64,000 nt of DNA, taken from assembly GCF_019175285.1 (NCBI RefSeq), contig NC_056524.1, positions 10,839,778 through 10,903,777 on the forward strand, given 5' to 3'. Positions 20,916 to 30,759 of this stretch are shown here, in pieces; position 1 is the stretch's first letter; each line of letters opens with the position of its first letter. A program made the translations under genes and the position numbers. The notes under the pieces were generated by a model. It saw only the letters and a program-made list of their open reading frames with translations, made no database searches and was not told the origin of the DNA. This DNA is from Sceloporus undulatus. Lineage: Eukaryota; Chordata; Lepidosauria; Squamata; Phrynosomatidae.

Positions 20916-21664
20916 TAAAGGCTGATGAAAGAAATGCAAATACAGTAAACCAAAGTGTTCTGGTGGGAACAATTTTCAGTGTCTCAATGTCTTCACAGTT
21001 AGAAATTTTAGGATTGAAGGAAAATTTCAGGGGGAACAGAATTCATACTTGGAGAGGGCAATATCCTCATTTTGCCCTCATAGATACATCCCCCCATAGC
21101 TACCTCCCCCAATTGGACCCACTGAATCAATTGGATTAATCTACAGCTTGACTTCACATTTAACACTGATTCAATCAGAATTGTCCCATAGAATCCAGGC
21201 CCCTGTTAGAATGATGGATGAGTATTTGGCCCTCTAGATATTTTGAGAGCCTGAAGTAGCCATTGTTCCTCTGGGGCTGGTGGGAACCGCAATCCTAGCA
21301 GCGCACACATTCTCCCCCACCCATGATCTGTGATGCACACAAAGATGCCCAAACAATTCCTATGGTTATTGGCAAACAAGCAATGTATTTCCAAAGAGTA
21401 AAGGTGGCTGTCCATTTTAACACAATCCTACAGAGAAGTTTGGTGGCTTCAACATCTGGAATGGGGGAGCAGAAGCCAGTCTGGGTTTTAGCCCAAACTT
21501 TAGGGGAGTTGTGCCAAATGCTGAATATATTTGGGGGCTGGGAATATATAAGGGCTCAGCCTTACCCTTTTTAATGTTTGTACTAAAAGTTGGAGCAGAT
21601 TCACCTTCCCATTATCAGGGCCACCTCTGCATAGATGGCTTACCCTGTCCCCATCCTCAGGGTC
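20916..21664. other. unassigned sequence downstream of FAM181B
   Basis: No gene. A Pal-4 trace lies at 21226-21300. The minus-strand hexamer ATTAAA at 21570-21575 is noted separately. Confidence 0.5.
21570..21575 (-). promoter_or_regulatory. candidate poly(A) signal for FAM181B
   Basis: ATTAAA on the minus strand about 920 nt past the FAM181B stop. It is the first canonical or near-canonical hexamer I could find downstream, outside the SINE. Position alone supports it. Confidence 0.25.
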
Positions 21665-21943
21665 CAGTGGCATACCAAGGGTTGGTGTCACCTGATGCAG
21701 AGAGGGGCAGTGAGGGGGCAAGTAGACTCAGCCCTGGAGATCCATTTGGGCTCTGGTGTGGTTGCAACCAAGCCAAAGCCCAAACAGAAGGGACTGCCAT
21801 GGCTGCTGGGCAGGTAAGAAAGGGATACGACACATTCTCTCACTCACCCAGCAGCCGCGCTGGGTGTACCACCCTAGTGGGTGACACACACACCCTTTGG
21901 GGTGACATCCGGTGTGGTCTGTACATCTCTTGTGATGCCACTA
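21665..21943. mobile_element. hAT-like non-autonomous element
   Basis: Ends CAGTGGCATACCAAGGG and 'tgtgatgccacta' form imperfect inverted repeats of the CAGTGGCGTCACTAGGG type also seen at 49016-49599. The inner word 'ggtgtcacc' is shared. No clear 8-bp duplication. Confidence 0.5.
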
Positions 21944-22154
21944 TCAAGGTCCATCAATAACACAGTGCTATCCCTCCCCTCAAAAAAAGGTTTCCCCCTT
22001 GAATTTGGGGGGGGGGTCTCCCCAATACTAACCACACACAAAAAAAACCCAGCAACAACACATCCCATCCCTTCTTGTCTTTCCAAATCCCATCCTCCTT
22101 TCCCCCTCCTCTCAGGGATGAGGGCCTGTAAACTAATAGGTTCACTAAAACTAA

Positions 22155-22496
22155 TAGGTAAAAGTAAAGGTTTCCCCTTTGACAAGGTTGTCAAGTTGCA
22201 ACCAACTGTAGCAAATAGTGGTCATCTCTGTTACAAAGCTGAGGAAGCCAGTGTTGTCAAAGACGACTCCATGGTCATGTGGCCAGCATGACTAATGCCG
22301 TGGCACATGGGATGCTGCTGTTACCTTCCCACTGAAGTGGTACCTAGTTATCTATTTGCACTTTTACATGATTTTGAACTGTTAGATTGGCGGAAGCTGG
22401 GGCTAGTGATAGAAGCTCACTCTGTCATGCAGCGCTTGGGTTTTGAACTGCCAGCCGTGCAATCGTCTGAGTCAGTGTCTCCGAGTCCCAGCCTCT
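22155..22496 (-). mobile_element. SINE-D, tRNA-derived, abutting the FAM181B stop
   Basis: The minus strand starts AGAGGCTGGGACTCGG with a decayed A box and B-box-like AGTTCAAAACCC. It continues through 'ctagccccagcttccgcc' and 'tcatgctggccacatgacc' and ends 'ggggaaacctttactttta'. This is a complete 342-bp copy of a family common in squamates. The flanking TTAGTTT on the minus strand (22497-22503 and 22148-22154) is a candidate target duplication. The T of the host stop codon is flank and the AG is the first two bases of the SINE. Confidence 0.85.
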
Positions 22497-23877
22497 AAAC
22501 TAAGGACTGGAATAAGGTGTTCCTGTTGTACCCTGATGGGCCGTAATCGTAGGGCATGACTGCCGGAGGTGGCGGGAGTGGGCAGTCGGTAAAGAAAGGA
22601 GCGAAAGCTGTGGAGGGAAGATGAGTTGCAGCAACCAAGGTGCCCTCCGACAATGATGATGGTCCTGGGTCCGACAGGGCGGCCGTTGCAGGGGCATAAG
22701 GAGCTTGCAGGGGGCGCAAGGGAGCTTCAGCAGAATAGAGCAAATGAGGCAGCGGGAGAGATTCGTACAAACTGGGCACTTCCAAGCCCAGATCTGACGC
22801 TTGGAGGCGGCTGGTGGGGAAACCCATCTGCTCCGACGGCTGCTCCGGGAGAAGGCTGCCATACTCAGGGGTGGCCAGGAGGTCGAACAGATCCTCAGGT
22901 CCAGGGGTCCCTCCTTGCTCCTTCAAACCTTGGCCCGGCCTTGCCCCCGAAACCTCAACATGACTTGGGGCTGGCTCAGTGAAGAAGGACGGGGGCAAAT
23001 TACGGTGCCGAAGGGGCACTTTCTTGCCCCCAGGTGCCGCCATGGAACCCGACCCGCCTTCCTGGTGGACCAGGATGGAGGTGGCTGAAGCAGCTTGGAC
23101 CCCCGACGGCCACAAGGAGTCAAAAAGTGCTGCCAAACTCTTGCTCTGGACAAGGGTGGCTGTGGAGGTGGCCTCGCGCCTCGACGGTGGTGGCGGCTTG
23201 CAGTACACAGCGCTGCCACTTGATGGTGACATTGAGGCATTCCCCAATGCTGTGGAAGTCCTTTTCTGAGGATTCAGCTGCGGGTGCGGATGACTTGTGA
23301 TGCTGTGGCTGTGCTGGATATTGGAGGTTGGGTTTGGGGAGGCTTCCTGGGGGGAAGGCAGGGCTGTTGGGGTGGTGGCACCTTGTCCTGGTCCTCCTCC
23401 ACCTCCAACTCCACTACCTCCTCCTCCACTTCCAACTCCAGTTCCACCTTCAATTCCACCTCTACCTCCAGCTCCAGTTCCAACTCTACCACCTCCACCT
23501 CCTCCTCCTCCAGTTCCACCTCCAGCTCCAAGTCCAGCTCCTCCAGCTGCGGCTGCAGCCCCCATCATGCCGTTGCAGCGCTTGATCTGCTTCTGGAGGT
23601 ACTTGCGGTGGTTGACCTTCCGCTTGGACTTGCCAGGCTTGTCCAGGGCCAGCTTGATGTTGCTGGAGGCCGAGTCCATGAAGCTGAGCAGCTCCCGGGC
23701 GGCCTCTCGCAGGTCGGGCCCTTCGCTGCTGCCGGGGGCTCCCCCTGACAGGAGAAGGGCTCCCCTGCCGGGCTCCCCGAAGTCCCCCGCCGCCGCCGCT
23801 GCCGCAGGGAAGGCGAAGGGCAGGAACGGAGGGGCGGCAGCAGCAGGAAGGGGCAGGCTCGCCGCTTGGACCGCCAT
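22495..23877 (-). CDS. FAM181B: FAM181B, intronless, 460 aa
   Basis: A disordered nuclear-type protein of the FAM181 family. Biochemical work on the human proteins shows FAM181A/B bind TEAD transcription factors through an Omega-loop motif. Visible blocks are: residues 55-104, [20 protein letters not shown] onward through [19 protein letters not shown], nearly identical to human; a Gly-rich tract at 111-165; [11 protein letters not shown] at 246-256; the TEAD-binding [16 protein letters not shown] at 287-302 (about 22972-23019); [14 protein letters not shown] at 425-438; and a DYGPSGYNR tail. The start is the ATG at 23875-23877 because MAVQA matches the mammalian N-terminus and the context is GAGGCGATGG. 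An upstream in-frame GTG at 23962 is not used. Human FAM181B has about 426 residues and, from memory, extends some 15 residues past the 'SLW' that aligns with 'SLV' here. This protein ends at SLV because a SINE begins in the stop codon. It is a single exon in a GC-rich island, with no neighbouring host gene visible. Confidence 0.95.
   Translation of the reverse strand: MAVQAASLPLPAAAAPPFLPFAFPAAAAAAGDFGEPGRGALLLSGGAPGSSEGPDLREAARELLSFMDSASSNIKLALDKPGKSKRKVNHRKYLQKQIKRCNGMMGAAAAAGGAGLGAGGGTGGGGGGGGRVGTGAGGRGGIEGGTGVGSGGGGSGVGGGGGPGQGATTPTALPSPQEASPNPTSNIQHSHSITSHPHPQLNPQKRTSTALGNASMSPSSGSAVYCKPPPPSRREATSTATLVQSKSLAALFDSLWPSGVQAASATSILVHQEGGSGSMAAPGGKKVPLRHRNLPPSFFTEPAPSHVEVSGARPGQGLKEQGGTPGPEDLFDLLATPEYGSLLPEQPSEQMGFPTSRLQASDLGLEVPSLYESLPLPHLLYSAEAPLRPLQAPYAPATAALSDPGPSSLSEGTLVAATHLPSTAFAPFFTDCPLPPPPAVMPYDYGPSGYNRNTLFQSLV
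23383..23547 (-). repeat. glycine-rich tract within FAM181B
   Basis: Codons for residues 111-165 are almost all Gly with Ala, Thr, Val and Ser. The DNA is a degenerate trinucleotide-rich repeat (GGAGGTGGA-like on the coding strand). Human FAM181B is Ala/Pro/Gly-rich here but lacks so long a Gly run, so this is probably a lineage expansion. Confidence 0.85.
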
Positions 23878-24004
23878 CGCCTCGGCGGAGCCCTCCTGGC
23901 TTCTCCCCCCGGGCTCCCCCTCGGGCCCTGGGCTAGGCTTGGCGGGCAGGCAAGGGGCAAGCACCCGCCCCCAGGAGCATCCTCCCCAACCCTCCGGCCT
24001 TCTT
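23878..24004 (-). promoter_or_regulatory. GC-rich 5' leader region of FAM181B
   Basis: CpG-containing, GC-rich DNA immediately upstream of the start codon on the minus strand, in frame-open continuity with the gene but with no ATG. Probably 5' UTR. No TATA box is evident, and the transcription start cannot be placed. Confidence 0.5.
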
Positions 24005-24425
24005 TCTTTAAGAAGGAGTCCCTTCCTTCCTTCCCTCCTTCCCTCCTTTCTTTTCTTCCTTCCTTCCTTTATTTCTCTTTCTATCTCTAGGAAGAAATCC
24101 CTTCCTTTCTCTTCCTTCCTTGGTTCTTATCTCTCTCCCTCTCCCTTCCCTCTTTTATTTATTTCTCTGTATTTATATATTTATTTCTCTATTCAGTTAT
24201 TCCTTCCTTCCTTCCTCCGTTCCTTCCTTTCTCATTCTGTCTTCCTTGCTTTATTTCTCTAGGAAGAAATTCCTTTTCTCTCTTTCTTCCCTCCTTCCTT
24301 CATTTATGTCTCTTCCTTCCTTCCTTCCTTCCTTTCACTTTTTTCTTCCTTCCTTTATTTCGCTAGGAAGAAATCCCTTCCCTCCTCTCTCTCTCTCTCT
24401 CTCTCTCTCCCCCTTCCTTCCTTCC
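24005..24425. repeat. long polypyrimidine tract, (CCTT)n-like
   Basis: About 420 bp of nearly pure C/T on the plus strand, polypurine on the FAM181B coding strand. It has short ATTTATTTCTCT interruptions, four recurrences of the word 'ctaggaagaaat' and a (CT)n run at about 24389-24411. Confidence 0.92.
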
Positions 24426-24784
24426 TTTCTCTTTCCTGCCCTTGGCTCTGCCCACTGGGCCCCCAATGCCAACCGGAGAAGAGACGGAGAGAAGGAGGCG
24501 CCACCAGCTGGCTGTCCTTCCTCCTCGTCCGCCTGCCTTCTCTCCTTCTTTCCTGCCTTCTTTCTTCCCTTCCTCCGGCCGCCTCCCTTTGCCTTTAGTG
24601 CCAATCCAAAGAGGAGGAGGAGGAGGCGGAGAGGAGGAGAGGGCGCCTCTTTGGGAAGCCCTGTTAACTCTTTCTTGGCCCTTCTGGGTGGCTGGGTTTG
24701 GGAGGCTTCTCCTCTCTCTTTTCTTTTCTTTCCTCCACGTTTTCCTTGTGGAGCTGCTTTCATGTCCTTTAGGGCTTATGATGA
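24426..24784 (-). promoter_or_regulatory. GC-rich DNA upstream of FAM181B
   Basis: GC-rich and G/A-strand-biased DNA, repeat-free between the polypyrimidine tract and a BovB copy. Possible promoter or distal 5' UTR of FAM181B by position only. Confidence 0.3.
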
Positions 24785-25355
24785 CCGTTGTTGTTGTTGT
24801 TGTTGTTGATGATGATGATACCTTCAAGTCAATCTCAACCCTGGCGACCCTATGGATGAGACCTCTCCAAGGCTCCCTGTCCTCCACTGCTCTGCTTAGG
24901 TCCTGTAACCTATGGCCTCAATAATATTAATATTAACATGGCCTCTTTAATATTAATAGTAACCCACCCATCTAGCATGCGGCCTTCCTCTCTTTCTACC
25001 TCCCTCCCCCTTTCCTAGCATCATTGGTTTTCCTAATGATTCCTCTCTTCTCATGATGTGGCCAAAGTATGACAGTTTGATCAGCTTGGCTTCCAGGGAC
25101 ATTTCTGGCTTGATCTGTTCGTCTTTCTGGCTGTGCCATTTGTTCGTCTTTCTGGCTGTGCATGGCATCCTCAGCACTCTTCTCCAGCACCTCATCTCAG
25201 AGGAGTTGACACTCTTCCTGTCCACTTCCTTCACGGTCCAGCTTTCACATCCATACATGGGGATGGGGAATACAATGGCTTGTACAATTCTGACTTTCAT
25301 ACTCAATCGTATATCTTCTTCAGGATATTTTCTAGTTCTTTCATAGCTGCCCTCC
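24785..25355 (-). mobile_element. BovB (RTE) LINE 3' end
   Basis: From the (TTG)n tail complement and 'accttcaagtcaatctcaac' into the ORF2 C-terminus, whose minus translation reads 'VRIVQAIVFPIPMYGCESWT' and 'LSYFGHIMRREESLGKPMML'. A 23-bp local tandem duplication (TGTTCGTCTTTCTGGCTGTG...) lies at about 25117-25162. 5' truncated. Confidence 0.9.
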
Positions 25356-25692
25356 CTGGAGAAGCCTGGAGAAGAGACAGTTAAGGGGTGATATGATAGC
25401 CCTGTTTAAGTATTTGAAGGGTGTCACACTGAGGATGGAGCAATCTTGTTTTCTGGCTCCTCCAGAGACTGGAACAGGGAACAATGGATTCAACTACAGG
25501 AAAAGAGATTCCAGCTCAACATTAGGACGAACTTCCTGACAGTCCCTCAGAGTGTGGTGGAGTCTCCTTCCTTGGAGGTCTTTAAACAGAGGCTGGATGG
25601 CCATCTGTCAGGTATACTTTGTGAGTTCCTGCATGGCAGGAGGTTGGACTGGATGGTCCTTGGGGTCTCTTCCAATTCTATGATTCCCCATT
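25356..25692 (+). mobile_element. CR1 LINE 3' end
   Basis: 'ctggagaagagacagttaag' to 'tccaattctatgattcc', with the frame of 'QLQEKRFQLNIRTNFLTV' and 'PSLEVFKQRLDGHL'. It abuts the 5' end of one BovB copy and nearly touches the tail of the next. Confidence 0.88.
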
Positions 25693-25721
25693 CTTCATCT
25701 TCTTCTGAATGTTCTTCTGAT

Positions 25722-26740
25722 TCTTGTTGTTAACTGTCTTTGAGTCAGCCTGGACTCATGGCAACCCTGTGGATGAGACATCAGGTCCTATAGGCTCAGA
25801 TCCTCCCTGACTGAGTCTATCCGTCTTCCTTTCTTTCTGATGCCTTCTACTTCTCCTGGCATCACTGTCCTTTCTAAGGAGTCATTTTTGAGTCATGATG
25901 TGGCCAAAGTAAAACAGACCCAGTTTCGTCACCTTGTTCAGGCTTGATCTGTTCAAGGACCCATTTGTTTTTGTTGTCCAGGGTATGCTCTGCACTCTTC
26001 TCCAGCACCACAGCTCAAAAGAGTTGATTTTCTTTTTATTCACTTTCTTTACTGTCCAGCACTCGCATCCTTACAAGGTGATGGGGAATGCAATGGACTG
26101 GACGATTCTGACTTTAGTGCTCAGTTGCCTATCTTTACTCCTTTGGGTCTTGTCTAGTTCTTTCATATCTGCCCTTCCCATTCCTAGTCTTCTCCTTTCC
26201 ATGACTGCAGTCTCCATTCTGATCAATTTTTGATCCAAGCTATGAGAACCCTTTAACTATTTTAATTTCCTCATTGTGCAGATTGAATTTGTATAGTTCC
26301 TCCATAGTCATTATTTTGTTTGTTTGTTTGTTTGTTTGTTTATGTTCAGCAGGAACCCTGCCTTTGCACTTTCTTCCTTGACCTTCCTTAGTAATTGTTT
26401 CAAGCCTATGATATTTTCTGCTAGTATTATGGTGTCATCTGCAGATCTTAGATTGTTAGTGTTCTTTCCTCCTATCTTCATTCCTTCTGAGTCCAGACCT
26501 GCTCTTTGCATGATATTTTCTACATATAAGTTGAACAAATGGGGTGAAAGGACACAGCCTTCTCTGACCCCTTTGCCAATTGGGAACCATTCTCTTTCTC
26601 CGTAGTCTGTTCTTACAGTGGCCTCATGTCCTAAAGTACAGATTCCTCATCAGGACTATCAAATGTAGTAGTGCTCCCATGTCTTTAAGAATGTTCCATA
26701 CCTTTTTGCAATCTACGCAGTCAAAGGCTTTGGTGACCAT
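25722..26740 (-). mobile_element. BovB (RTE) LINE, RT to 3' end
   Basis: The minus strand carries in order KAFDCVDCKKVWNILKDMG (about 26684-26740), a finger region, an RT catalytic box read as LRSADD instead of YADD (26434-26451), and the C-terminal region with the 3' tail at 25722. Many frame breaks. It includes a (GTTT)n run at about 26315-26342. Confidence 0.88.
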
Positions 26741-26792
26741 AAGAAGGGTGTTTCTCAGCAAGATTTCTTCAGAGGGAGTTTGCCACATATCT

Positions 26793-26885
26793 TGCACATC
26801 AGTATGTGCTTTAAAGATTATAGCAAAGCTTTTGACTGCATGGACCACAAAAAGCTCTGGAATGCTCTTCATCTTCAAGAAGGCA
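26793..26885 (+). mobile_element. BovB fragment in opposite orientation
   Basis: The plus strand reads ISMCFKDYSKAFDCMDHKKL, the same RT motif found on the minus strand just to the left. The two pieces are therefore head to head. A SINE-A-like scrap lies between them (about 26752-26786). Confidence 0.75.
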
Positions 26886-27015
26886 AAAGTTATGATTGAA
26901 GAACAATACACAAGCTAGGAGAGGCTGCAGCAGTTTGCTTTTGCTTGAGTTTATTGAGCCCCTTTTTTCCCCTGAGGACTTGCTTCTCTTCAATACCTGT
27001 TGAGTTAACTGAGTG
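26886..27015. mobile_element. unclassified repeat fragment
   Basis: 'caagctaggagaggctgcag' and 'ttgcttttgcttgag' match 46440-46480 ('caagctaggagagactgcag'). Two copies in the window define a dispersed repeat I cannot name. Confidence 0.45.
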
Positions 27016-27019
27016 GAAA

Positions 27020-27063
27020 CTCATCACAGCACTGTGTAAATTTACAGCACTTTATAAATAAAG

Positions 27064-27112
<49 letters not shown>
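27020..27112 (+). mobile_element. L2-type LINE 3' tail
   Basis: 'cactgtgtaaatttacagca' and 'ctttataaataaaggttaat', then about 15 AAT units. Only the last 45 bp of the element and its tail are present. Confidence 0.75.
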
Positions 27113-27117
27113 GACTC

Positions 27118-27255
27118 ATTTGGCCACAGTTGAAGTAAGAGAAAGGGGGAGAGTAGGGGGAGGAGAGAGAAATTGGGACATTTTAAAAGCACCTGAAATG
27201 CTGGGATGATGGAGGATTAATTGAGACTGTCTCTACTAAATGAGGCTGTTGGAAA
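27118..27255 (-). mobile_element. Unc-E fragment
   Basis: 'attgggacattttaaaagca' and 'gaggctgttggaaagtatat' match 46795-46975 and, in reverse, the plus-strand copies. Confidence 0.5.
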
Positions 27256-27267
27256 GTATATGTGTTG

Positions 27268-27452
27268 TTTAATGTGAAGTCGAAGGCTTTCATGACTGGT
27301 ATCCATTATTCTTTGTGGGGTTTTTGTGGCCATGTTCTAGAAGAGTTTATTCCTGACGTTTCACCTGAATCTGTGGCTGGCATCTTCAGAGATGCTGGCA
27401 AAACATCAGGAATAAACTCTTCTACAACATGGCCACCCACAAAAAACTATAT
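27268..27452. mobile_element. Pal-3 palindromic MITE
   Basis: Includes the flanking part 'gtgaagtcgaaggctttcat', then 'ccatgttctagaagagttta' facing 'aataaactcttctacaaca'. Confidence 0.85.
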
Positions 27453-27454
27453 AT

Positions 27455-27620
27455 GTGATCTGCCTTCAAGTCAACACGATCTTATGGCAATGTATCCTTG
27501 AATGTTCTTGGAAAAACTTATTCAGAGGAGGTTTGTCATTACCTTCCTTTAAGACTGAGAGAATGTGACTTGCCCATGGTGATGTGGCTGAGCAGAGATT
27601 CATTCACATTCACACTATAC
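27455..27620 (-). mobile_element. SINE-A, partial
   Basis: 'atctgccttcaagtcaacac' and 'attcagaggaggtttgtcat'. The tRNA head is lost after 'gagcagagattcattc'. Confidence 0.75.
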
Positions 27621-27654
27621 AATTATAGTGCTATGGTTCAATCACTTTTTAGAT

Positions 27655-27880
27655 CTTCCTTGTGTACCTTAAAGTCATTTCCAGCTTATGGCAACCCTAA
27701 AGTGAACCTACCAGAAGATTTTTCTGGCAGGATTTTCTCAGAGTTTTGCCATTGAACTCTGAGACTGAGAGAGTGTGATTTGCACAAGGTCACCCAGTGG
27801 GTTTCCATGGCCATGCGAGGATTCAAACCCTGATCTCCTCATCCAACACCCAACCTCTACACCCCAGAGACTCTCTCAAG
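27655..27880 (-). mobile_element. SINE-A
   Basis: 'ccttaaagtcatttccagct' through 'caaggtcacccagtgggttt' to a head complement near 'ccaacctctacaccccagag'. Confidence 0.85.
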
Positions 27881-28371
27881 CAATAGAAGTGTATAAAAAG
27901 AAGAAGAAAACAAAGGCAAAAGCTTATATTCTTTATTTCTTCTCTTTATTTTTATGTATTTATTTATACATGGGAAAAGGCTCGAAATACCTTAAGGACT
28001 AGGGCCTTGAAATGGGTGCAGGAAATAATGGAGATTACCCTGAGTGACCTTTGCACTTATAGCAAACCCAAGATGTCTCTTGTAGGAAAATGGAAATGGT
28101 TCAGTCGTAAACTGGAGGGCGTGCAGGGAAAAGGAACAGAAAGTGGTAGTGTGTTCCTAAGCAAAAGTTTGAAATGTGATAAGGACTAGGACTGTGAAAT
28201 AGTTGCAGAAAATGGTGGGCCTTTTAGAGTTTAGACAAACCCAAGGAATCTTCCCAAATGTGTAATAAAAGATACTGCATGATGGGTTGTGCAATATTTG
28301 CTTTATGACCCAGTGGCAACTGGTGGGTGGAACAGTGATTCTGTTGTAGCCTTGGGTCTTGTGAAAAATCC
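27881..28371. other. unassigned, with a diverged duplication
   Basis: 'aaggactagggccttgaaat' (about 27994) and 'aaggactaggactgtgaaat' (about 28181) begin two diverged copies of a segment of about 180 bp. No gene. Confidence 0.45.
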
Positions 28372-28800
28372 TAGAATAGAATCATAGAGTTGGAAGAGAC
28401 CTCAAGAGCCATTACATTCAACCCCCTGCCATGCAGGAAATCCAAATCAAAGCACTCCCGACAGATGGCCATTCAACTTCTGTTTAAAAACCTGCAAAGA
28501 AAGAGACTCCACCGCACTCCAAAGGAGTGTATTTTACTGTTGAACAGCTCTTACTGTTAGGAATCTCTTTTCCTGTAGTTTGCATCCATTGTTCCAGGTC
28601 CTGTTCTCTGGAGCAGCAGAAAACAAGCTTGCTCCCTCGTCAATATGACATCCCTTCAAATGTTTAAACAGGACTATCATATCACCTCTTGACCTTCTTT
28701 TCTCCTAGCTAGACTTACCCAGCTCGCTAAGTCACTCCTCATAGGGCATGGTTATAGACCTTTCACCATTTTGGTCACCCTCCTCTGGCCACATTGTAGA
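28372..28800 (-). mobile_element. CR1 LINE 3' end
   Basis: Starts with the tail complement 'agaatagaatcatagagttg' and runs through the 3' UTR and ORF2 C-terminus to 'ggtcaccctcctctggccac'. One of the longer, clean 3' ends. Confidence 0.92.
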
Positions 28801-28892
28801 TATAGATGAAGCAACACCACAGTTCGCTTTTCTTCCACAGTTTGAAGGATCTGTCCAAAGTTCTGGATTCCTCAAATAGGTTTATATCTACT

Positions 28893-29092
28893 GTGAAGTC
28901 AAAGGCTTTCATGCCTGGCATCCATAGTTTTTTGTGGGTTTTTCGGGCTGTGAGGCCGTGTTCTAGTAGAGCTTATTCCTGATGTTCCGCCAGCAGCAGT
29001 GGTGGGCATCTTCAGAAATGCCAGCCACAGCTGCTGTTGAAATTGTCCGGAATAAATTCTACTAGAATATGGCCTGAAAATCCACATTTATA
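28893..29092. mobile_element. Pal-3 palindromic MITE
   Basis: 'gtgaagtcaaaggctttcat' then arms 'gtgttctagtagagcttatt' and 'aataaattctactagaatat'. More diverged than the 7098 copy. Confidence 0.8.
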
Positions 29093-29304
29093 TCTACTCT
29101 TTGTATTGGATAACTCCTATATAAATTGGACTGAAACCTACAATGGATTATTCACCACCCCTACTGATATGGAAGCTAGCAGTCACCACTGCTCTCATCT
29201 ACACTCCATGTCCATCAGGCGTCACCCATCTTGTTCCAAGTGCAGCCGAGTTCTTCCTCAGATATATCAGCATGCCATCCTCTCAGCTTCTTCAAATACT
29301 ACTA

Positions 29305-29523
29305 GACTGTTGTTGGTTTGTGTCTTCGAGTCATTTCTGACTTATGGCTAAGGTGACCCTATCATGGGTATTTTTGGTAAGATTTGTTCAGAGAAGGTTT
29401 GGCTTTGCCTTCCCCTGAGGCTGAGAGCATGAAATGTGCCCAAGGATTTCATGGTTCAGCTGGAAATTGAACCCTGGTCTCCAGAGTCAAACACACAAAC
29501 CACTACACCATGTTGGCTCTCAC
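29305..29523 (-). mobile_element. SINE-A
   Basis: 'gtgtcttcgagtcatttctg' through 'cctggtctccagagtcaaac' to head complement 'aaccactacaccatgttggc'. Confidence 0.88.
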
Positions 29524-30342
29524 TACTAGGCTACACTTCCTAATTTTTTAAGTGCAGCTCTTCAGGCTGAATAAACATACACCTGTCTATACTGTTTCCA
29601 AGCTGGCTGTTTCTGGGGCATCTGTGCAGCTGAAGCATAGTAGAAAAATAGATGGTGAGGGAAAGAGTAAAGCACTCCTCCCTAGTTTCTTACCTATTTA
29701 AAACTGCAGCCTCTCAAAACTGCTTTTTTTTTCTTTTTTTAAAGTTTGTATTTCAGTTGCACCTACTTGCATGCAGTCATGACTCTTTGAAGTTGCTTTT
29801 TAAATTAGTCATGGAATGCCTGATCAAATGGGCCAAAAATATGCTCTCCCTCCTCCCCCCATAGTTGCCTATCCCTGATATAAGTTATAAACAGATGCCA
29901 AGTTGCCTAATTTGAAAAGGACATAAGGATTGCAGAATGCAGTTCATCTTGACATAGGATTCTAATGCTGGGTGCCTTTTATAATGTTGGCTCACACAGC
30001 CAGCCACCAAAAACGAAGAATAAAAATATCCTGAAAACCTGGAATTTTGCAAGCTGAAAGTGTTGGCATTTTATTTTGAATTTTTACAAGACTTTTGGGA
30101 GAGTGGGCACCAGTTCACAGTGCTGCAGCTGTCCTGCAGAGAATTAGTAAGTGGCCATTAATCCACAAGCAGGGCTGGCAGTGGATCCCATGGGAATTTA
30201 CTCCACGTTTCTGACAGAGTTATCCAAGGTGCTGAAACCTTTCCCAAAATAGGGCCAGCACCACAAAAAAATCTTTTAAAGTTCATGCTAAAACCCAGAG
30301 TAGATTCACTGCTCAACTGACATAGAAGTTACTAGCCATACT
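29524..30342. other. mostly unassigned sequence
   Basis: No gene. 30210-30310 matches the short dispersed repeat around 16140-16170/16425-16480 and at 35995-36050 ('aaagttcatgctaaaaccca'). Confidence 0.5.
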
Positions 30343-30440
30343 TCATCCGTTCCTTCCTTCTCCCTTCCTTCTCCCTTCCTTCCTTCTCTCCTCCTTTCTC
30401 CTTCCCTCCTTCCCTCCACCGGTCTGCCTGCCTGCCTGCC
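30343..30440. repeat. polypyrimidine tract, (CCTT)n-like, then (CTGC)n
   Basis: C/T-only run of about 75 bp followed by 'ctgcctgcctgcctgcctgg'. Same composition as the tract at 24005, but shorter. Confidence 0.85.
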
Positions 30441-30614
30441 TGGCTGCTGGTGGCTTTGCGGGGCCCGGTGATAGTGGCGGCAGTGGCTGTCAGGGCTCAA
30501 TGCTGGCCCTCTCCTCCAGTCCTCCTCCTCCTCCATTTGATCCCAGCCAGATTCTTCTCCACTGTACGGCCTCCTTCCCATTCTCCACCCTAGATAGGTC
30601 TATTGGAGGAGAGA

Positions 30615-30670
30615 AAGGAGGAAATGAAATGAAATGAAATGAAATTTTATTTATATCCCGCCCTTCAAGA
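30615..30670 (-). mobile_element. L2-type LINE tail scrap
   Basis: (GAAAT)n followed by 'tttatttatatcccgccctt', the complement of an L2-type 3' end. Only about 50 bp. Confidence 0.6.
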
Positions 30671-30759
30671 GAATGAAGGAACAAAGGAAGGAAGGGGGAA
30701 GGAAGGAAAAAAGGGAGGAGATATGACCGGGAGGATAGAGGGAGCCATAGCCAGGGTGG

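Noticed and set aside
23878-23964. N-terminal extension of FAM181B to an upstream GTG
   Set aside because: The upstream codon is GTG, not ATG. The MAVQA start matches the mammalian protein and has a good context.
23297-24262. Plus-strand open frame of about 320 codons opposite FAM181B
   Set aside because: It is the antisense of the Gly-rich and GC-rich FAM181B sequence and runs into the polypyrimidine tract. Proline and serine runs reflect composition, and the sense frame has clear homology.
24120-24809. Plus-strand open frame across the polypyrimidine tract
   Set aside because: Leu/Ser/Phe/Pro-only composition from CT-rich DNA; no domain.
26311-26911. Host coding exons in the BovB region
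   Set aside because: The reading frames are RT pieces of BovB with a changed catalytic box and many breaks.
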